64,000 nt of DNA from Planctomycetota bacterium. Lineage in GTDB: Bacteria; Planctomycetota; Planctomycetia; Pirellulales; UBA7805. The notes beneath the pieces are model-generated. The model worked only from the letters and a program-made list of their open reading frames with translations, searched no databases and was not told the DNA's origin. How positions within the stretch are numbered: the stretch's first letter is position 1; each line of letters starts with the position of its first letter. The stretch lies in the NCBI GenBank assembly GCA_003389215.1, contig QQVP01000119.1, positions 62,001-126,000 of the forward strand, written 5' to 3'. This document shows, in pieces, positions 42,569 to 52,800 of the stretch. The translations under genes were made by a program, and so were the position numbers.

Positions 42569-43105
42569 ATGATTACCCAATTCGCTACCGTGGTGGTCGC
42601 CATGGTCGGTCTGCTGATGACGGCAGGCGACTCGCCCATTGCCAAACCGACCTGTTGCGCCAAGCGCGCCTACTGCTGCTCGATCAAGCGGCCGTGCTGC
42701 GGCACGGACAAGGCAGTCGAGACGACGGTGGCGACGGTGACTGAGGAAGCCGACGCCTACAGCCGGCCGATCTGCTGCATGAAGCGGGCTTACTGCTGCT
42801 CGGTCAAACGAAGCTGCTGCCCGAAGACTTCGGCCGTGAACACGTCGGACGTTGACGCCACTGAACCAGCCGCAGTCACGAGCGACGAAGTTGCGAGGCC
42901 CAGTTGCTGCATCAAGCATGCCTACTGCTGCTCGTCGCACCGACGCTGCTGCCCCAAGGCATCCGCCGAGGGCGAGACTGCCGGAGCAATCGCAGTGGCC
43001 GACGATTCGGTCATCGGCAAGCCAACCTGCTGCATGAAGCGGGCCTATTGCTGCTCCGTGAAGCGGCCGTGCTGCGGCTCGTCCGCAGCGGAGCTTCGCG
43101 CGTAA
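42569..43105 (+). CDS. Exported Cys-rich repeat protein (metal-binding candidate)
   Basis: A 178-residue protein. A signal-like helix (MITQFATVVVAMVGLLMTAG) is followed by four near-identical units separated by 20-30 residue acidic linkers. Each unit reads P-x-C-C-x-K-x-A-Y-C-C-S-x-x-R-x-C-C, so there are 24 Cys in about 75 residues of repeats. The spacing CC-x5-CC-x4-CC, or close to it, is constant. This pattern suggests a metallothionein-like buffer for Cu, Zn or another soft metal in the periplasm. It is followed by a CsoR/RcnR-type regulator and a metal ATPase. Confidence 0.8.
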   Translation: MITQFATVVVAMVGLLMTAGDSPIAKPTCCAKRAYCCSIKRPCCGTDKAVETTVATVTEEADAYSRPICCMKRAYCCSVKRSCCPKTSAVNTSDVDATEPAAVTSDEVARPSCCIKHAYCCSSHRRCCPKASAEGETAGAIAVADDSVIGKPTCCMKRAYCCSVKRPCCGSSAAELRA

Positions 43106-43268
43106 CGGGTCGATAGCCGTAACACCGCAATGGATTTGCAGCGCCCCTGGTGGCGAGATTCGCTGCCAGGGGCGTCTTGCGTTTGTGATCATCAGACACG
43201 CGAAGACCAACGACACCGAGACGATGGGAGAGAACAGCCTTGCAGCGGAGTCTCTTGGCCGGTCTCGA

Positions 43269-43295
43269 CATACCCTACCCAGGTATGCTATTATC
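43269..43295 (+). promoter_or_regulatory. CsoR/RcnR-type operator over a promoter
   Basis: CATACC-7-GGTATG at 43269-43287 encloses a C-rich centre (CTACCCA), the layout of RcnR/FrmR-type sites. A -10 box TATTAT lies at 43289-43294 with TCGACA 18 bases upstream (43265-43270). It is 45 bases before the regulator start, so autorepression is likely. Confidence 0.7.
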
Positions 43296-43331
43296 CAAGC
43301 TGTCTGCACAGTTAGTCGGAGGCGTAACGCG

Positions 43332-43604
43332 ATGGCCCACACGTCAAAGGACAAGAAGAAGCTGCTCGCCAGGATTCGCCGTATTCGTGGACAGGTTGAG
43401 GCAATCGAACGGGCCATCGAGCAAGAGCATGAGTGTTCATCCGTCCTGTTGACTGTGGCGGCTTGCCGAGGAGCAATGAACAGCCTGATGGCGGAAATCC
43501 TCGAAGGCCACATTCGCCACCATGTGTTGGACGGCCAGACCTCGTCAGAACAAGACGAAGCGGCGGAAGAGGTCATTGAACTGGTCCGACGATATCTGAA
43601 GTGA
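43332..43604 (+). CDS. CsoR/RcnR/FrmR-family metal-responsive repressor
   Basis: A 90-residue helical protein. I-R-R-I-R-G-Q-V-E-A-I-E-R-A-I-E starts the first helix. H-E-C-S-S-V-L-L-T-V-A-A-C-R-G-A carries the sensing Cys, followed by L-E-G-H-I-R-H-H-V with the His cluster. The combination is closest to RcnR/FrmR. It probably represses itself and the P-type ATPase until it binds metal. It lies 9 bases before the ATPase gene. Confidence 0.85.
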   Translation: MAHTSKDKKKLLARIRRIRGQVEAIERAIEQEHECSSVLLTVAACRGAMNSLMAEILEGHIRHHVLDGQTSSEQDEAAEEVIELVRRYLK

Positions 43605-43613
43605 CATCGAGCC

Positions 43614-45572
43614 ATGACAATCACAGCGGAACAAACTGGCACTCAGGATCACGAAGATCATTTTCACGACGATCACCACAACGGCCATGATCATGAACAC
43701 GGTCATCATCATGACCACGATCATTCGCTCCAGTGGGTCGATCTGGTTCGCATTGGCTTCGTAGCGGTTGCTTGTCTCGCCAGTTGGTTTGGCCTCTGGA
43801 AGTACATCGCGGCTTTCGATGTGATCGCTCTGGCCGCCACCATCATTGGCGGTTATCCCATCTTCAAGGAAGCCGTATCTAACATCGTCGCCCGCCGCAT
43901 GACGATGGAACTTTCCATGACCATCGCGCTCGTCGCCGCATGTGCGATTGGCGAGTTCTTCACGGCGCTGGTGATCGTCCTGTTTGTTTTGATTGCCGAG
44001 GTACTGGAAGGGCTGACCGTCGGACGCGGGCGGCGGGCCATCAAGGACCTGTTGGACTTGCTGCCGCACAACGCAGTGGTTCGGCGTGGCGGCGATACCG
44101 AGGAAATCGGCGCGGCGGAAATACAGATTGACGACATCGTTCTGGTGAAGCCTGGCTCGCGCGTTCCGGTGGATGGAATCGTTGTCGCAGGCAATTCTTT
44201 TGTCGATCAGGCGACGATTACTGGCGAGTCCCTGCCGGTTGAGAAGATCGCCGGTAGTTCCGTCTATGCAGGGACGATCAACCAATCTGGCGTGATTGAA
44301 GTTCGCACGGAAGGAATCGGCAAGGATACGGCCTTTGGAAAAATCATCGAAGCCGTCGAGCGTGCGGAAAAGTCTCGTGCCCCGATCCAGAAGACCGCTG
44401 ACCGGCTGGCCGGCTATTTGGTCTATTTCGCCATTGGTTGTGCGATCCTTACGTTCATCATCACGCGCGATGCGCGTTCCACGATCTCCGTGATCATAGT
44501 CGCAGGTGCGTGCGGAATTGCCGCGGGAACACCGCTGGCGATTTTAGGTGCGATTGGCCGAGCGGCCCGACAAGGCGCGATCATCAAAGGCGGCCTTTAT
44601 TTGGAAGTTCTCGGCACGGTGGACGTCGTTGTTCTCGATAAGACGGGAACCCTGACATTGGGCAATCCAACAGTCACCGACGTGCGGCCACGTAACGGCG
44701 TACCGGTCCAGCGCGTCGTGGAAACCGCGGCCATTGCGGAGCGGCCATCCGAACACCCGCTTGGGAAAGCAATTCTGCAAAAGGCCGCGTCGATGTCGCT
44801 GACAGTCGCTGAGCCGGAGCAATTTCACTACCTGCCTGGTAAGGGCATTACCTGCGCAGCGGGTGGCGAACGAATTGTCGTCGGCAATCGAGCCTTTCTG
44901 GAAGAACAACATCTTGAACTTGGGACGTTCGAATCGGGCTCGAACCATTCGTCCGAAGTTCTGGTTGCCCGTAACAATCGTCTATTGGGTTCGCTAAACA
45001 TTGAAGACACGCTAAGACCGGAAGCCGTGGAAGCGGTGACGGCCATGCGGAACATGGGGCTGAGAACAATCCTGCTGACCGGTGACGTGGCGACGATCGC
45101 CAACGATGTTGGCGAACAGTTGGGAGTGGATGAAGTGTACGGCGATCTGTTGCCCGACGACAAAGTTGCCAAAATCAAAGCTTTGTTGTCCGAGGGCAAA
45201 AAGGTCGCGATGGTCGGCGACGGAATCAACGATGCCCCCGCGCTGACTCAGGCGAACGTGGGCGTGGCGATGGGTTCGGGCACCGACGTGGCTCGTGAGA
45301 GCGCCGACGTCGTACTGTTGGGCGACGACCTGCTGAAGTTCGTAGAAACTTTGAGAGTCGCTCATCGCTGCCGCCGCATCATCTGGCAGAATTTTGCCGG
45401 TACTTTGATCGTCGACGGCATTGGAGTCGGGATGGCTGCGTTTGGGATGCTCAACCCATTGCTCGCGGCCTTCATCCATGTTTCGTCGGAACTAGCGTTT
45501 ATCATGAACTCTGCCCGCCTGCTTCCGGCGAAAGGCAGGTCAAAATCCATACACACACGGATTGACAAATGA
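43614..45572 (+). CDS. His-rich P1B-type metal ATPase with atypical membrane motif
   Basis: A 652-residue ATPase. A His-rich N-terminal tail (H-D-H-E-H-G-H-H-H-D-H-D-H, residues 24-36) replaces the usual metal domains. The phosphorylation site V-L-D-K-T-G-T-L-T, the S-E-H-P-L-G pair and G-D-G-I-N-D-A are normal. In the membrane metal site, the usual C-P-C is replaced: V-A-G-A-C-G-I-A-A-G-T-P. The metal is therefore hard to predict; His-rich tails suggest Zn, Co or Ni. Its stop overlaps the next start by 4 bases. Confidence 0.88.
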   Translation: MTITAEQTGTQDHEDHFHDDHHNGHDHEHGHHHDHDHSLQWVDLVRIGFVAVACLASWFGLWKYIAAFDVIALAATIIGGYPIFKEAVSNIVARRMTMELSMTIALVAACAIGEFFTALVIVLFVLIAEVLEGLTVGRGRRAIKDLLDLLPHNAVVRRGGDTEEIGAAEIQIDDIVLVKPGSRVPVDGIVVAGNSFVDQATITGESLPVEKIAGSSVYAGTINQSGVIEVRTEGIGKDTAFGKIIEAVERAEKSRAPIQKTADRLAGYLVYFAIGCAILTFIITRDARSTISVIIVAGACGIAAGTPLAILGAIGRAARQGAIIKGGLYLEVLGTVDVVVLDKTGTLTLGNPTVTDVRPRNGVPVQRVVETAAIAERPSEHPLGKAILQKAASMSLTVAEPEQFHYLPGKGITCAAGGERIVVGNRAFLEEQHLELGTFESGSNHSSEVLVARNNRLLGSLNIEDTLRPEAVEAVTAMRNMGLRTILLTGDVATIANDVGEQLGVDEVYGDLLPDDKVAKIKALLSEGKKVAMVGDGINDAPALTQANVGVAMGSGTDVARESADVVLLGDDLLKFVETLRVAHRCRRIIWQNFAGTLIVDGIGVGMAAFGMLNPLLAAFIHVSSELAFIMNSARLLPAKGRSKSIHTRIDK

Positions 45573-46069
45573 ACGTATGCAGCCACTTTTCTAGCCGCTT
45601 GCCGCTCACCTGCGTAGCGATCGCAATATGCCACTTGACTCTTCTTGGATGCGATGCTTCCAACAGCGCGCCCCATTCAGTCCAACAGGAGCAGATGCGC
45701 GGCCACGAGGTGCCGGTTGTTTCCGGTGCGGAATTACAAATGCTAGTCCAACAGAGTGATGAGTTGGTGCTCGTCGAATTTGGCGTCAACTTCGGGTGCA
45801 GCCGTTGCGACGATATGCGCCCGCAGATAGCGCGTCTGGCAGGCGAGTTCGAGGGCCAGGCCAAGGTGCTACGAGTCGACTATAACGCCAATCGCGGGCT
45901 TGCTGCACAGCTCGGTGCCAACATTTGTCCCAGTTACGTGCTGTTTCGGCGGGGAGAAGTGGTCGTCACGCGCTCTTATCCAACCTCGGCAGACCTTCTC
46001 GCAGCGGACTTGGATGCTGCCACGACTCGAAACCACGAACATTCTACGCCGACGGTCAACGGGAACTGA
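45569..46069 (+). CDS. Thioredoxin-like lipoprotein
   Basis: A 166-residue protein. The lipobox is L-T-L-L-G-C at residue 28. The thioredoxin core has V-L-V-E-F-G-V-N-F-G-C-S-R-C-D-D-M, with a C-x-x-C redox motif and the usual Trp absent, and N-I-C-P-S-Y-V-L-F as the cis-Pro region. It is translated with the upstream ATPase (ATGA overlap). A role in keeping periplasmic Cys-rich metal proteins reduced is likely but inferred. Confidence 0.8.
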   Translation: MNVCSHFSSRLPLTCVAIAICHLTLLGCDASNSAPHSVQQEQMRGHEVPVVSGAELQMLVQQSDELVLVEFGVNFGCSRCDDMRPQIARLAGEFEGQAKVLRVDYNANRGLAAQLGANICPSYVLFRRGEVVVTRSYPTSADLLAADLDAATTRNHEHSTPTVNGN

Positions 46070-46181
46070 CACCCCGACAAGAAAAGCAGTGCGATCAGAC
46101 GTAATTAGCGAAAGAATGCAATCCGGATAACCGATACAAGCGATACGACTAAGCCGCGCGAGCGGTTCGCGCCGTTGGAGC

Positions 46182-46721
46182 ATGTGTGTGATTAACCCCA
46201 AACGACTGAAACGCGGGATTGCCTGGCTGCTTGCAGTCTTGGTCATCGGTGGAAGCATTTCTCCACCGGCGTACCGGCATGCGCACGCGGGGGGAGATGT
46301 TGCACACAATCATCGGTCGCAGAACGGACAGAAACAGGTCGATTCCCATGGGAATGGCTGCCATTGTGACTGCCACCACCATGCAGCGCACCACGGACAC
46401 GCATCGGAGGCTCCGACTGCGCATGTCCATGTCGGACTGCCTTGGATCGAACTTACGCTGCCCACATCCGACGATAGCGACTCCGATCCTTCGCGTTCGG
46501 ATCGCGACGATCTGCCTGTGATCGTGCGGGTGATCGATGATTACGTGCCGAACTCAGACGGTGGGGGCGACGCTTCGACTCATGCAGTAACAAAATCGCC
46601 CATCCGGTCGCACGTCGTCGTTTCGTCGACCCCCTCTCTAAAGCACGCGCAACCAACGGCCCCATCCGTTCTTCTGTGTGATACTGCGCGCCATGAGCGC
46701 TCGGGCGTCCTGCGCATCTAA
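46182..46721 (+). CDS. Exported His-rich protein
   Basis: A 179-residue protein with a signal-type helix (GIAWLLAVLVIGGSISPPAY). A His cluster follows (H-C-D-C-H-H-H-A-A-H-H-G-H-A), then an acidic Asp/Ser stretch. It likely buffers or senses metal in the periplasm ahead of the RND pump genes. No family recognised. Confidence 0.6.
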   Translation: MCVINPKRLKRGIAWLLAVLVIGGSISPPAYRHAHAGGDVAHNHRSQNGQKQVDSHGNGCHCDCHHHAAHHGHASEAPTAHVHVGLPWIELTLPTSDDSDSDPSRSDRDDLPVIVRVIDDYVPNSDGGGDASTHAVTKSPIRSHVVVSSTPSLKHAQPTAPSVLLCDTARHERSGVLRI

Positions 46722-46865
46722 AGGACCCTGACGCCAGCATTTCCGGCGCAGTTGTTCGCGAGCGGCAACCGCCTGCCGCGCTTCTGTCCATTCGTCGTGG
46801 CGTCCCCCTTTTGCTTATTTGTGCAAGCGCAAGATGCAGTTCCGCAGCCACTCTGGAGATAAACC

Positions 46866-48356
46866 GTGCTTTCCCCACCCGCAAGACGAATAAGCCTGGC
46901 TGTCGCAGCCCTGTTGCTGCCATCGTGCGCAGCGCCGCGACATAGCGTCACGTGGAACGCTCCCGCCGACGCGGAGCACGCGCGAAGCGTCGAGACATCG
47001 CCGGTCGTTCAAGCGGCCTATCGCCAGGAGAATCCAGATGACACGGTCAGCGAGCCAGCGACAGTCCCGCATGAGATCGTGCCGGTGCCAGAACCGATTG
47101 TCGGAGGCGACGCCGATTCAGGACCGCTCAGCCTTGGTGACTTGGAACAGATGGCAATGGAGAACAATCCGAGCATTGAAGAAGCGGGGGCGAAGGTCGG
47201 AGCGGCGCGAGGCAGGTGGGTGCAAGCCGGACTGCCGCCCAACCCGCGCCTAGGATACTCCGGACAACAGCTAGGCAGCGGTGGGCAAGCCGAACAGCAT
47301 GGTGTCTACGTCGAACAAGAATTCATTCGAGGTGGCAAGTTGGGTCTTGGCCGAGCGGTTGCGAGCCAGGAGATTGTCCACGCCGAGCAGCAGTTTGAGG
47401 TTCAACGGCGTCGAGTGTTGACGGATGTACGAATGGGTTATTACGCCGTCCTCTGCGCTCAAAGGCGGCTGGAACTTACCGAGGAATTGGTCCGCATCGG
47501 CAATCAAGCGACAAAAGCGGCGCAAGATCTTTTCGAGAAGAAAGAGGCCAGTCGCCGCGATCTGCTTCAGGCACGCATCGAAAGTCAATCGGCACAGACC
47601 TTCCTACAGCAGGCCCGCAATCAGCATTTGGCAGCCTGGCGAATGCTCGCTGCCGTCCTTGGATCGCCACACATGCAGCCGCGCTCCTTGGTGGGCCGAG
47701 TCGACGAAACCGCGACAGAACTTGCCTGGGAGAACTCTCTGCAGCGGCTGCTCTCGGAAAGCCCAGAGATCGCGGCAGCCTTCGTGCAAGTCGAGCGTGC
47801 TCGCTGGGCGGTCGATCGCGCTCGCGCGGAGGCCGTTGCAGATGTCAACGTGCAAGGCATCATTCAGAGCGACAACGCCACGGGGTCCACGAATGGCAAC
47901 TTGCTTGTCTCGATTCCGATCCCAGTGCTGAATCGGAATCAAGGCGGCATCCGGCAAGCCGAAAGCGAACTGGTTGCGGCCGAGCGGGCCGCTCAACGTA
48001 TGGAATTGGCGATGCAGCATCGGCTGGCTCCCGTATTCGAACGCTACCTCAGCAGCCGCAACCGTGTGGACAACTTCCGCGGAGGCATTCTTCGCGACGC
48101 AGAGGAGAGTCTCAAGCTGACCAGACAAGGATATGAAGCCGGTGAATTGAGCTTCTTGAATCTACTGACTGCCCAGCGAACCTACTTCCAGGCCAACCTG
48201 AATTACATCGAGGCACTCTGCAGCATGTGGGCGGCGTCTGCGGAAATCGAGGGATTGTTGCTTACGAACAGCTTGGAGGAGGGCGGGGGAACTGTTGGAC
48301 CTGCCTATGAGCCAGCCGCACAGCGAGGATTGCCGAGCATGGCTGGCCGGCTATGA
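46866..48356 (+). CDS. TolC-family outer-membrane efflux lipoprotein (CzcC/CusC-type)
   Basis: A 496-residue protein. It begins with a lipobox (L-L-L-P-S-C). The two helical repeats typical of TolC proteins are visible: D-L-E-Q-M-A-M-E-N-N-P-S-I-E then the G-Y-Y-A-V-L helix in the first, L-L-S-E-S-P-E-I-A-A-A in the second, ending E-L-S-F-L-N-L-L-T-A-Q. It forms the exit channel of the next two genes. Start GTG with GGAGATAAACC upstream. Confidence 0.88.
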   Translation: MLSPPARRISLAVAALLLPSCAAPRHSVTWNAPADAEHARSVETSPVVQAAYRQENPDDTVSEPATVPHEIVPVPEPIVGGDADSGPLSLGDLEQMAMENNPSIEEAGAKVGAARGRWVQAGLPPNPRLGYSGQQLGSGGQAEQHGVYVEQEFIRGGKLGLGRAVASQEIVHAEQQFEVQRRRVLTDVRMGYYAVLCAQRRLELTEELVRIGNQATKAAQDLFEKKEASRRDLLQARIESQSAQTFLQQARNQHLAAWRMLAAVLGSPHMQPRSLVGRVDETATELAWENSLQRLLSESPEIAAAFVQVERARWAVDRARAEAVADVNVQGIIQSDNATGSTNGNLLVSIPIPVLNRNQGGIRQAESELVAAERAAQRMELAMQHRLAPVFERYLSSRNRVDNFRGGILRDAEESLKLTRQGYEAGELSFLNLLTAQRTYFQANLNYIEALCSMWAASAEIEGLLLTNSLEEGGGTVGPAYEPAAQRGLPSMAGRL

Positions 48357-48380
48357 CCAAATCTATTTTGCGGAGATGAG

Positions 48381-49793
48381 ATGATGATGAGTCGAAAACG
48401 AACACTTGCCGGCACAGCGATTCTTGTCGCGGCCGTTGGATTTGGTGTCGCGGCACTGGTGACGCGCGATCGGTGGCAGCCCTGGCTGAATCCGCAGGCA
48501 GTGACCGCCAAAGATGAGGAGCACCAAGCTCCTGTCGAGGACGCCAAAGTGCTGAAACTTACTCCACAGGCGCGGAAGAACCTGGAGTTGGTATCGAAGC
48601 CCGTAGCACTGCAAAACTACTGGCGAACGATTCAGGTGCCGGGGGTTGTCGTTGACCGGCCCGGATTGTCCGATCGCGGTATCACGTCGCCGGCTGTCGG
48701 CGTCGTGACACAAGTCCATGCGTTTGCCGGCGACACCGTAAGACCCGGCGAGACTCTGTTCACGCTACGGCTGTTCAGCGAGTATCTGCAGAACACTCAG
48801 TCCGAGTTATTCAAGGCCACGCGCGAGACTCAACTGATCAAGGAAGAACGCGCTCGCATTGAGGGGCTTGCCCGTAGCGGGACGATCGCCGGGAACCGCA
48901 TTATTGAACTCGACCAGCGGATTCGCCGCCAAGACGGGCTTATCCAAGCCTACCGGCAGGACCTGTTGACGCGTGGATTGGCACCGGTGCAGATCGAACA
49001 GATTGCGGAAGGCAAGTTCGTTTCCACGATCGATGTGGTCGCGCCTCCGCCGGTTAGCGCGGTCGGCCGGCAACGCGAAATACAACCAGTCGCCTTCATC
49101 GATGACGGGGGCGGTGACGGCCTCGTTTACGAAGTCCAGGAATTGAAAGTTGATCTGGGCCAGCAGGTACAAGCGGGACAATTGCTCTCCGTGTTGTCGA
49201 ATCATCGGTCGCTCTACATCGAAGGACACGCCTTCAAGCAGGAAGCGCCGATGCTTGAGCATGCGGCCCAAAACGCTTGGCCGATCGAGGTCGAGTTCGC
49301 TGAGGATGACAACCGACATTGGCCGCCATTGGAGCAAGTATTTCAGATTCGCCACTTGGCCAATACGATCGACTCAGCCAGCCGCACGTTCGATTTTTTC
49401 ATCCCACTAACGAATCAGTCCCGCTCGTATGAGAAGGGTGGACAGACGTTCGTTGTGTGGCGGTTTCGACCAGGCCAGCGAGTTCGCCTGCATGTCCCAG
49501 TTGAACAACTCGAAAACGTGATCGTACTGCCGGCGGCAGCAATTGTTCGCGAAGGCCCCGAAGCCTATGTCTTTCGCCAGAACGGCGACCTGTTCAACCG
49601 CATCCCGGTCCATGTGCTGCACGAGGATCGACTGAACGTGGTGCTGGCCAACGACGGCAGCGTCGCTCCAGGTTTCTACCTCGCTCAAGGGTCGGCTGCT
49701 TCGTTGAATCGCGTCCTGAAAGCGCAAGCGGCTAGCGGCGTGCGTGCCGACGTCCACGTGCATGCGGACGGCACAGTCCACGGTGCGCATTAA
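48381..49793 (+). CDS. RND periplasmic adaptor (CzcB/CusB-type)
   Basis: A 470-residue protein. An N-terminal membrane anchor (LAGTAILVAAVGFGVAALV) is followed by a barrel-sandwich half (SPAVGVVTQVHAFAGDTVRPGETL), a helical hairpin (residues 140-195), the second lipoyl half and a beta-barrel. The C terminus is His-rich (V-H-V-H-A-D-G-T-V-H-G-A-H). It links the inner-membrane pump to the outer-membrane channel. Confidence 0.88.
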   Translation: MMMSRKRTLAGTAILVAAVGFGVAALVTRDRWQPWLNPQAVTAKDEEHQAPVEDAKVLKLTPQARKNLELVSKPVALQNYWRTIQVPGVVVDRPGLSDRGITSPAVGVVTQVHAFAGDTVRPGETLFTLRLFSEYLQNTQSELFKATRETQLIKEERARIEGLARSGTIAGNRIIELDQRIRRQDGLIQAYRQDLLTRGLAPVQIEQIAEGKFVSTIDVVAPPPVSAVGRQREIQPVAFIDDGGGDGLVYEVQELKVDLGQQVQAGQLLSVLSNHRSLYIEGHAFKQEAPMLEHAAQNAWPIEVEFAEDDNRHWPPLEQVFQIRHLANTIDSASRTFDFFIPLTNQSRSYEKGGQTFVVWRFRPGQRVRLHVPVEQLENVIVLPAAAIVREGPEAYVFRQNGDLFNRIPVHVLHEDRLNVVLANDGSVAPGFYLAQGSAASLNRVLKAQAASGVRADVHVHADGTVHGAH

Positions 49794-49808
49794 GGAAAGG
49801 AATCGTCT

Positions 49809-52800
49809 GTGCTCAACGCCATCATCCGGTTTTCACTCCGCTATCGCATGCTGGTCGTGGTTGTCAGCCTCGCCATGCTGATCTACGGGTCGTATTTGGC
49901 GACGCAGATGCCGATCGACGTTTTTCCCGATCTGGACCGGCCGCGCGTGATCATCATCACGGAGTGTCCCGGTCTGGCCACCGAGGAGGTTGAGACCCTT
50001 GTCACGCTGCCGATCGAAGTTGCATTGTTGGGTGCCAACGGCGTGCAAGACGTGCGCAGTCAAACCACCGCTGGACTCAATGTCATTTACATCGAGTTTG
50101 ATTGGACCACCGAGATTCGCGCAGCACGACAGACGGTTCAGGAACGGCTCTCGACACTTGAGGGTGTTCTGCCTGAAGGCATCAACCCTCAAATGACGCC
50201 GCCTTCCTCGATCATGGGCCAAATCGTGATCGCAGGCATTTATCGCCAGCAAGGACCAAATGGCGGTGAACTGACGGCGATTGACAAGACGGACTACTTG
50301 GCAGAGTTGGTTGAAACGCTGGGCGATCATTCGCCGCAAGTGACCATCTGGCAGCCAGATGATCGTCGCCGCCACGATACCTGGCGGCAAGTGTCGTACA
50401 CAGACTTTCGCTGGCTTGATCCCCCCGAACACAGTGCGACTCCGAGCACCAACGGGGGCGCACGCGCTTCCTTGAGTATCGAGGGAGATCAGTTCGAAGT
50501 CGAGTTGCGGACAGAACAGCAGCGGCAAATGGACTTGAGGACGATGTCGGATTGGGTGATTCGGCCCAGGATTCTTAAAGTCACCGGCGTGGCCGAAGTC
50601 TTTCAAATGGGGGCCGACCGCAAGCAATACCAGATCCTCGTCGATCCGACCGCGCTGCTCGAATACGACGTCACACTGCAGGATGTTGAGAAAGCCTTGC
50701 AGGAAAGCAACATCAATACCAGTGGCGGCTTCGCCATCACCGGAGAGACCGAACGCCCTATCCGGATTCTGGGTCGCCTGGGACCTGACTCGCGCGTCGT
50801 CCTGGAAGACCTGCGGAAAGTTCCCGTCAGGGTCAACGAGAGACGAACGATTTTACTCAGTCAGGTTGCCAGAGTCACGGAAGGGCCGGAGTTTAAGCGG
50901 GGCGACGGCAGCATCAACGGCCGGCCTGGCGTCGTGTTTACGATCGTCAAGCAACCGCATGTCGATACGCGAGCATTAACGGACAATGTCGCGGCGGCGT
51001 TCGCCGAAGTCGAAGCGTCATTGCCAGCGAACATCATCATCAACTCGGAATTGTTCCGGCTGAAGAACTTTATCGATCGGGGCATCTTCAATGTCGGCGA
51101 GGCGTTGGTGATTGGAGCCACGCTCGTCATCATTATTCTATTCTTGTTCCTGCTTAACTTCCGCACCACCTTCATCACGCTCACGGCCATTCCGCTTTCG
51201 CTGGTAATTACGACGCTGGTCTTCCGCCTGATCGGGCACCTGACGGGTACGGAACTGTCGATCAACGTGATGACGCTCGGCGGATTGGCGGTCGCCATGG
51301 GCGAGCTAGTGGACGACGCGATCGTCGACGTAGAAAACATCTTCCGGCGTCTGAAGGAGAACAACGCGATTGGGGAACCGAAACCTGCCTTGGAGGTGGT
51401 TTACGAGGCCAGCAAGGAAATTCGCAGCGCGATCGTATTCGGTACGGCCGTCGTGATTTTGGTATTCCTGCCACTCTTTGCACTTTCCGGCGTGGAAGGC
51501 CGCTTGTTTACACCGCTCGGCGTAGCCTACATCGTTTCGATTCTCGCCTCGTTGTTGGTGTCGCTCACAGTGACGCCGGTGCTTTCGTACTATCTTCTGC
51601 CGCAGTCGAAAGCCACACATCGCGAGCAAGACGGCCCTCTGCTGCGGTCATTGAAATGGGCTGCCAGTCCATTGATCCGCTTCAGTATGGCGTGGCCGAG
51701 GTTGCTACTGCTGGCAACGTGGATCAGCGTCGCAATCGCGGGCTGGCAATTTGCACAACTGGGCCGCAACTTTCTGCCACAGTTTGATGAAGGCAGCGTG
51801 CAAGTCAACGTAACGCTGCCGCCCGGCTCGTCGCTCAATGCATCCAACGAGACATCGGCGACTATCGACGCGAAACTCCGTGCCATGCAAAAGTCTGAAC
51901 AGAACCCCGACGGCGAGATTCTCAATTTTGTCCGCCGCACCGGCCGGGCCGAGCGGGACGAACACGCGGCCCCGGTCAACACGGGTGAGTACATCTTGAG
52001 CATGAACCCCGAATCGGGCCGGCACCGCGAAGAGACGATCGAGCAATTGCTGAGCGAACTGAGCGACGAAGTGCCGGGCGTGTCCATCGAGGTTGAGCAA
52101 CCGTTGGCGCACCTCATCAGCCACATGCTCTCAGGCGTTTACGCTCAAATCGCGATCAAGATTTACGGTGACGACCTCGACACGTTACAACAGCTTGCAG
52201 AGCGCGTCAGAGCGAGCATCCAATCGGTTGACGGCCTTACACCGCCGGTCGTCGAACCGATCCGGCAGACGGAAGAACTACACATTCGCCTGCGCCCGGA
52301 CGATCTGGCGTTTCACGGCGTGACGCGGGCCTATGTCGCACAAATCCTTCAAACGGCCTTGCAAGGCGAAGTGGTGTCGCAAGTGCTCGAAGGTCAGCGC
52401 CGTTTTGACCTGCTGATCCGATTGGAAGAAAGCTATCGCACCGACTACGCGAACCTGGGCCGGCTGCGGATCGACCTGCCTAATGGCCGCGGGCAGATCG
52501 AATTGCGAGAGCTGGCCGATGTCGGAGAAGGTAGTGGTCCTAACGCCGTGAATCGGGAGAACGCTCGCCGCCGCATCGTCATCCGTTGCAATACGCAGGA
52601 CCGCGACTTGGCCAGCGCCGTCGCCGAGATCGAGCAGCGGGTTCAGAACCAGGTACAACTCCCGGAGGGTTACTTTGTCGAGTACGGAGGTCAGTTCGAG
52701 AGCCAGCAACGAGCCACGCGCCTCATTCTGATCCTGGCGGGAGTCTCCGTGATCGGCATGTTCTTAGTGCTGATGATCTTGTTTCCGTCGGTGCGGATCG

